NCBI GenBank assembly: GCA_021018995.1 | Contig: CM037589.1 | Span: 7,641,001 to 7,705,000, forward strand | Origin: Chloranthus sessilifolius | Taxonomy: Eukaryota > Streptophyta > Magnoliopsida > Chloranthales > Chloranthaceae | DNA: 64,000 nucleotides | Direction of reading: 5' to 3' | Part shown: piece after piece, positions 58,562 to 64,000 of the stretch | How positions within the stretch are numbered: position 1 is the first letter of the stretch | Layout of the letters: each line of letters opens with the position of its first letter | Program-made: the position numbers and the translations under genes | Notes under the pieces: model-generated | Told to the model about the DNA's origin: nothing | The model's input: the letters and a program-made list of their open reading frames with translations, nothing else | Databases searched by the model: none

Positions 58562-59574
58562 ACGTATAGTCTATAGGGTGAGCTACATCCTAGCTCAATG
58601 GGGAACAAAACACAGTTGAACATATAAATTATTACTCACATATATTTCATGATATGCCATGCATGATGTGTCTATACAGTTACTGATGAAAATAGTTAAA
58701 AAACATTATATTTTACTGGTAGTTTACTCATGTCTTTATTCATTCATGAATGATGCTGAAAAGGCCTAAAGCAAAACTTAAACTTTCAACTTAAGTAATC
58801 CCCGAGTAATATAGCATCGAGCCCCGATGAGATACCCATCATTGTCATCTATATAGACAGTTTTAACGTATTCTCTGGGAATACAATTAGTACCCAACCC
58901 CCTTTCCCCTGGGAATTGGTGGCGGGGTTTCACTTGTCTCAAATCAACACCCCTTGGGTGTGCTTACTATGTACGGATAAGCCTCCGCACTGGCCTACGG
59001 TTTCGCCGCCGTATCGGTCACGGATATCCTGCCGTGTCAGTCGTGGATATCCTGCCACGTCGATGGGGTACCCTATCAAACCTCAAATAACAAAAATATC
59101 GGTGCCTTACATATAGTTATTCACCGTGTAAATGTGCTATCTTATATCAGTTAGGCCCTATCAAACATGATCCAATCTTAGATACATCCCTGGGATGTAT
59201 CCATTCACTTGTATCACACCTGATGCTCAAATCTCTTTACTTCTTCATCCCCTGGGGATGGCTCATTATGATTACTTTTATTTATGTCACGCGCACACAC
59301 TTCTTCACAACCCTTTATAAAACATTTGAAGTTAAATCTATATCACTACATACATGCTCTTGTAAAATAAGGTACATGTTCAAGGAGTTCCCTACCTCAA
59401 GTCTTCGTTCGATCAATGCATCAAGGTTCCACGTGGCTCCTTGTGCACTAGCTCACACGTACCACCTATGGTACCACATAACATGTGAAACACGTCACTA
59501 AAGATTCAATAAAGGAGGTCCAAGACCCCCCAAAGATCTTAAAGTCAAACTCAGAAGTCAACATCAATTAGCCC

Positions 59575-60000
59575 AGTCGATTAATCAATTTCCAAAATCG
59601 ATTAATCGAAAGTCAATATCGATTAATCGAGATTCCCATTCGATTAATCGAAACCCAATTCGATTAATCGAAATTCTCTACTCTATCAAGTCCATTCTCA
59701 ACTCGAGTAATCGAATTTTCAAAATCGATTAATCGATCCCAAATCGATTAATCGAAATTACAAATCGATTAATCGAATTTTTATTTCGATTAGTCGATTT
59801 CATCAAGCCCATTTCCTTTCTCCACTGGAGTCCACTGTAGGCTCCCAGTCGATTAATCGATTCTCAATTCAATTAATCGAAATCCAAAGTCGATTAATCG
59901 AAACTCAATTCGATTAATCGAACTCGGGGTCCTCTGACTTTTCAACTTCTTGGCCAATTTCGATTAATCGAAACCCAATTTCAATTAATCAAAATTGTCA
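59575..60000. repeat. TCGATTAATCGA palindrome array, gypsy element 2 LTR
   Basis: About 18 exact or near copies, irregularly spaced, with the CCACTGGAGTCCACTG motif near 59840. Confidence 0.95.
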
Positions 60001-60287
60001 GATTTTGCCCCCTTCTGGCTGTTCTTCCAAATCTTTCTCCATTTATTTTCTTTCTTTTTCTAAGCCTTTAATCTATGATTTTAACCATTCCTAACTACAA
60101 TTAACCTCCCATATCTTATGCATTTAATTCACAAGAAATTTACCTCAATCAAATCTCAATTTGATTAGATCTAGTGGTTGGAAAGGCTAGGGTTCCAGCT
60201 TTGGCTCTAACGGATCTAAATCGTGTCGAATCCGGCTTTTATCGCCTGAATTCCCCTTCCAATCAGTTGCAATAACTCCTCTTTTTA

Positions 60288-60331
<44 letters not shown>

Positions 60332-60883
60332 TTACTCTCCTTCAACAACCAAGATACAGATTTTAGGGTTATCAAACCCTTTTATCTCTCCCCTCTCTTG
60401 TGCGTTAAGCACATACACCGCGATAGGCGTACGCGACTTCACATTCCCATCACACACCACATAAACACTCAACCCATCACATCTCATCCGTTCATCACAC
60501 TCTATGCTAACCCTTGATCTCCTAATTGGTCAAACTTGTGACCAATCAGACACGGATCCCGAGGTCACTGTTTAACGTGATTTTTTTTAGGATATTACAT
60601 CCTCCCCACCTTGGGAATTTTCGTCCCCGAAAATAACCCAAAGTGCGTCGGTCAGGGTCTCTCCCCCCCCCCCCACACACTCGCAGGTGAGGTGGTCGAG
60701 TTGACTCAGACGCATTCAGATATTTACAAATACCAGCATAGAATTAAATTTGATGAATTGGAACAATTTACACAAAAATTTTGATTTGTATTTATAATTG
60801 AAAATTTTTACAATGCCAGATAAGTTGGCGTACAAAAACAAATCTACAGGTATATAATCAAAATGTAAAAATAAATACAAGAC

Positions 60884-62452
60884 TCAGACAGTCCCCTCGC
60901 CAGGCTGGTCGGGTGCTACAGGGGCTGGTGGGTCTGCTGGAGCTGGCTGTGGCTGCGGTGGTGGAGACCGTGCTGGCTGAGTAGGCGGAGGTAGCGGCGG
61001 CTGTGGCTGGAGCGTCTCTGTCGGCGGAGCGGACGTAGATGTGGAAGGAGTCGCGTCAGTAGTGGCGGTGGTGGGATGGAAAACGGGACCTCTGTGGAAG
61101 GCGGTCCGTCCCGCAGTCCACTCCTCCTGAGCGAGATAGCAGTGGTAGTCTATCGGGTAGATGTAGCGGAGGGTGTGGAACATCAAAAAGTTCATCCTCC
61201 GGTTCATCCGTTCATTGTTGGCCTCCATGCGAGCCAACACGTCTTCAATGGTAGGACCGGATGGGGCGGCGCGCCGGCGGTATGATGAGGTGGGTGTAGC
61301 GGGCGCGGAGTGAGCGGGCGGTGTCGGTGACGCCGTGGTATGAGAGGTAACCCTCTCTACTGATGGCTCGGCCGGGTGTGCCCCACCCACAAGTGGGTCC
61401 TGTTGTAGTGGTGGGGGTGGTGACGGTGCGACTGCTGCTGCTGGAGCGGGACCCGGAGCCGGTAGGGTTCGCTTGAGCAGGTTGTAGCTATGGGTCCATG
61501 AGGACTTGGAGAACGTCTTCACGCAATCCGTAGCCCTCACCTCGTGAGGTGAGATGGTGTAGGAGGGATCATTGGAGTAGCACTCCAACATGCTCGAGAT
61601 GAGGCAAGCATAGGGCATCTTCTCCTTGGGCCGGAGGTTGCCCTTCATCAGTTTGCCCTTAATGTACCTCATCCCCTCGAGGACGAGCACGGTGGCGTCA
61701 AACCACCGACCACAGAAGGCCACGTAAAGTGCCCGTTGCACTTTTTCCACGCGCTCCATGTCGTGGCGCATCGGGTATAGATTACACTTGATTATAGAAT
61801 CAAGTATCCACATGTAGTGGGGAAGGTCAACCCTCTTGATGGAGGATCTCAACCCCTTCTTACCATTGGTCATGCGGGTCATGACCTCCTCGAATCGAGG
61901 TTCCTCCTCAAAGGGTGGAAATAGGGTGGTCTCAGGGGTAAAGTCGAGGTAGCACTCAAGCACCTCGTGTATGTGACGACGAGTGATCGTGTACTCTCGA
62001 CCCTCGATGGTAGTCTTGATCGCATCGTCAGTCGGGCCGTCCACAAGCCCTTGGTAAAATAATCTCACCAATCTAGGGTAGTAGGAACCCCGGATTGGTT
62101 TGAGAAGGTTGCCGAGACCGACATTATTAGGGTAATTACGAGCCCATTGGGTCTCGCCCGGTACATCGGGATTTGTGAAAAGGGTAAGGTCGATGAGGTA
62201 CTCGACCTCAAAGGTCTTTGCAGCCCACCATTCATTTGGTTGCACCACGTTAGTGGGTGGTGGGGGCATGGGGGTGGACTCGCGGGAAGACTCGCGCGAA
62301 GTTGCACTCGTCGAACCGGAGGTGGTCTCCAATGCCGACGGTGATTGAGTCCTCACCGGCGATGGGGTAGGTGGTGGTGGCGCGGCATTCTTACGCCGAA
62401 CCGGGAGCTTAGAGGTTGTCTTCTTCGAAGACAATCGGGTCTTAGGCGGCAT
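60884..62452 (-). CDS. Extra ORF downstream of pol, gypsy element 2 (intact, 522 codons)
   Basis: The longest intact frame in the window. I start it at ATG 62452 (MPPKTRLSSKK) because homology with element 1 begins there. The frame is open further, to 62677, but that part is at the TATA box and does not align. Layout: basic, S/P/T-rich N-terminus (1-75); compact conserved domain (about 80-330) with YYPRLVRLFYQ, RRHIHEVLECYLDF, LPHYMWILDSIIKC, FCGRWFDATVLVL and KGKLMKGNLRPKEK; P/A-rich spacer; DVLARMEANNERMNRRMNF, a possible short helix; P/Q/T-rich tail. No catalytic, zinc or membrane motif. The LVRLFY...G..HI..VL pattern loosely resembles plant transposon-associated domains (Athila ORF1-like). 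Function unknown. Confidence 0.85.
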   Translation of the reverse strand: MPPKTRLSSKKTTSKLPVRRKNAAPPPPTPSPVRTQSPSALETTSGSTSATSRESSRESTPMPPPPTNVVQPNEWWAAKTFEVEYLIDLTLFTNPDVPGETQWARNYPNNVGLGNLLKPIRGSYYPRLVRLFYQGLVDGPTDDAIKTTIEGREYTITRRHIHEVLECYLDFTPETTLFPPFEEEPRFEEVMTRMTNGKKGLRSSIKRVDLPHYMWILDSIIKCNLYPMRHDMERVEKVQRALYVAFCGRWFDATVLVLEGMRYIKGKLMKGNLRPKEKMPYACLISSMLECYSNDPSYTISPHEVRATDCVKTFSKSSWTHSYNLLKRTLPAPGPAPAAAVAPSPPPPLQQDPLVGGAHPAEPSVERVTSHTTASPTPPAHSAPATPTSSYRRRAAPSGPTIEDVLARMEANNERMNRRMNFLMFHTLRYIYPIDYHCYLAQEEWTAGRTAFHRGPVFHPTTATTDATPSTSTSAPPTETLQPQPPLPPPTQPARSPPPQPQPAPADPPAPVAPDQPGEGTV

Positions 62453-62682
62453 TTTAGGTGAAATAATAAAACCTAGGGCTTTATCTAACTCAAATTGAAA
62501 GAAAAAGCAAATTCTAGGGTTTACCGTGGGTTTTGGAGGCGATACAACTTGAATACGAGCCGAAAAAACCAACGGAGATGCAACCCTAGGGCGCCGGATG
62601 GTCGGAGAAGAAGAAGAAGATGAAGCGCCCAAAAATTCCAAGCTGAAATGATTTCGAATGGGGAATGAAATCCCCAAATTTT

Positions 62683-62690
62683 TATATATA
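62683..62690 (-). promoter_or_regulatory. TATA box upstream of the extra ORF, element 2
   Basis: GGCCTATATATA as in element 1, about 230 bp before the ORF start and next to the array. This suggests a separate transcript for the ORF. Confidence 0.5.
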
Positions 62691-62699
62691 GGCCCCGGC

Positions 62700-63445
62700 T
62701 CGATTAATCAAAATTCAGAATCGATTAATCAAGATTCAAAACTAGGTTAAGCCACGCAAAATCGATTAATCGATTTCCCAAATCGATCAATCGAAAGTCA
62801 AATTCGATTAATCGAAAACATTTCGATTAATCGAAATCGTATCCGTTTAAAAATTTAAGTTTTAGAGCTCACTGGCGCGAGCCAGTCGATTAATCGAAAT
62901 CCATTTAGATTAATCAAAATTTCAAAATCGATTAATTGAAATCGTGCAGTAACTTCCAAAAATTTTAGGATTCCTTAAGTTATTCGATTAGTCGAACTAT
63001 GGTTCGATTAATCAAAATTTCAAATCGATTAATCGAATTCTACTTTGATTAATCGAAATCGTTTCTCTGTCTTAGAATTTTCAAGGTTCCTTTAAGCAAA
63101 TCGATTAATCGAACTTTCAGTTCGATTGATCAAAATCTCAAATCGATTAATCGAAACCTCCTCGATTAATCGAATTTTCATTAATTCATTCCTAATTTCT
63201 TCTAACATTCCCAGTATGTTCGATTAATCGAACATGCGGTTCGATTAATCGAATTCCCAAAATCGATTAATCGATCCCAAATCGATTAATCGAAATTATA
63301 AATCGATCAATCGAAATTGTATTCTGTGTCTGTCCTAACTCTTATCCAAATGTCCAGTCACTGGCATCTGTCAGTCGACTAATTAAACAAAATCGATTAA
63401 TCGAAATTCTAAATCGATTAATCGAATTGAATTTCGATTAATCGG
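62700..63445. repeat. TCGATTAATCGA array between pol and the extra ORF, element 2
   Basis: More than 20 exact or near palindromes with CTGGCGCGAGCCAG (about 62871) and CTGGCATCTGTCAG (about 63362) hairpins at the same relative places as in element 1. Confidence 0.95.
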
Positions 63446-63659
63446 TTTTGCCCAATTTCTGCTGATTTTCAATTTCCTTGGTTCTTTGATTTCTTTTAGC
63501 AGTTTATGACATCAAGTGGCTTATAGTTCCATAGAAACACATACATTTGGTCATGTACATATAAAATATGTTCCTTTAATCATACTTTGATCAAAACTTC
63601 CATTGAATTACAAGTATTGTGGAGATTCCACAAACATGCTTGTAGTTTACATTGGATTC

Positions 63660-64000
63660 TCACGTCATTGGAAATAAGGCTGGATATTGTTCTTTCACAT
63701 CGGCCTCTCGTTCCCAAGTAGCCTCATCTTTTGGATGATTGTTCCACCGAACATGCACTAAGGGAATCACTTTAGTACGCAGTACTTATTCCTTTCGATC
63801 CAAGATTTCCACTGGTTCCTCTATCATGCTCATGTCCTCACACATGAGATGGATCATTCACATACTTTCTGAGCATCGATATGTGGAAAACGTTATGTAC
63901 CTGATCAAACAGTGGTGGTAAGCCAATGCGATACGCAACTTCACCTACGTGTCCCAAAATTTCAAATGGGTCAGCATAACGTGGGCTTAACTTCCCTCTC
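63660..64000 (-). pseudogene. Gypsy element 2 pol C-terminus (integrase end and chromodomain-like tail)
   Basis: The minus strand reads LRTKVIPLVHVRWNNH, then EATWEREADV and ends PALFPMT-stop (63660-63662). A TAA replaces a Gln codon (element 1 has CAA) near 63788, and the upstream frame around 63840 is disturbed. It supplies the sister codon (CGG) for the TGA at 44168 in element 1. Confidence 0.8.

Larger units (their letters stand above)
58100..60599 (-). repeat. Gypsy element 2, 3' LTR
   Basis: TGTGACAGCCC...GATATTACA in plus reading. It holds a palindrome array at about 59575-60000, a CT microsatellite at 60293-60328, a TATA-like GATAAAAGGG near 60385 and the short conserved frame. Confidence 0.92.
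58100..64000 (-). mobile_element. Gypsy element 2, same family as element 1, cut by the window end
   Basis: 3' LTR 58100-60599, PPT 60600-60612, intact extra ORF 60884-62452, TATA 62683-62690, palindrome array 62700-63445, and the end of pol from 63660 onward. The order is the same as in element 1, which shows that the extra ORF and array are part of the family, not a chance insertion. The copy is diverged from element 1. Gag, most of pol and the 5' LTR lie beyond 64,000. Confidence 0.93.

Noticed and set aside
62453-62677. N-terminal extension of the extra ORF to a 597-codon protein
   Set aside because: The extra 75 codons begin at the TATA box and do not align in frame with the other copy, so they are more likely leader.

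Overview
This is nuclear DNA of a flowering plant (probably a eudicot; the species cannot be told from the sequence). The reasons are Ty1/copia and Ty3/gypsy LTR retrotransposons with tRNA-Met-type primer sites, CACTA and hAT miniature elements with proper target-site duplications (TSDs), tRNA-derived SINE-like sequence, AT-rich introns, and fragments of plant gene families (RING1, a USP/U-box kinase, plastid CAC3). No complete host gene was found. Most of the window is a nest of transposable elements at different stages of decay.

Layout. 1-11.2 kb: three broken copia elements. Copia A is interrupted by a 1,116-bp solo LTR, copia C is a short RT plus tail fragment, and copia B (6,093-11,171) has both LTRs and two hAT-type MITEs inside. 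11.4-11.9 kb: a fold-back MITE. 12.5-17.8 kb, minus strand: first two recognisable exons of a RING1 (Polycomb PRC1) gene. 20.4-24.5 kb, minus strand: pieces of a USP-domain U-box kinase gene split by a 2.5-kb solo gypsy LTR (20,847-23,373). 27.8-28.2 kb, minus strand: an N-terminal exon of the plastid acetyl-CoA carboxylase alpha-carboxyltransferase gene. 29.4-31.0 kb: an older gypsy LTR-like region. 34.8-38.6 kb: low-copy repeats carrying four CACTA MITEs. 38,577-51,684, minus strand: a complete 13.1-kb gypsy element (chromovirus, Tekay/Del-like) with LTRs, PBS, PPT and a 5-bp TSD, inserted at the apex of an old inverted repeat. 52.9-56.1 kb: more LTR-derived sequence. 58,100 to the end, minus strand: a second copy of the same gypsy family, cut by the window edge.

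The most interesting object is this gypsy family. Its gag and pol are separated by a 147-bp intron-like segment whose removal rejoins the frame. Downstream of pol it carries an extra ORF of about 520 codons, intact in the second copy, preceded by its own TATA box and an array of the palindrome TCGATTAATCGA. The LTRs carry arrays of the same palindrome and a conserved 36-codon reading frame. The complete copy is dead: its coding regions hold eight premature stops, most of which look like C-to-T changes at CAG codons, and one frameshift. The second copy supplies a sister sequence for part of it.
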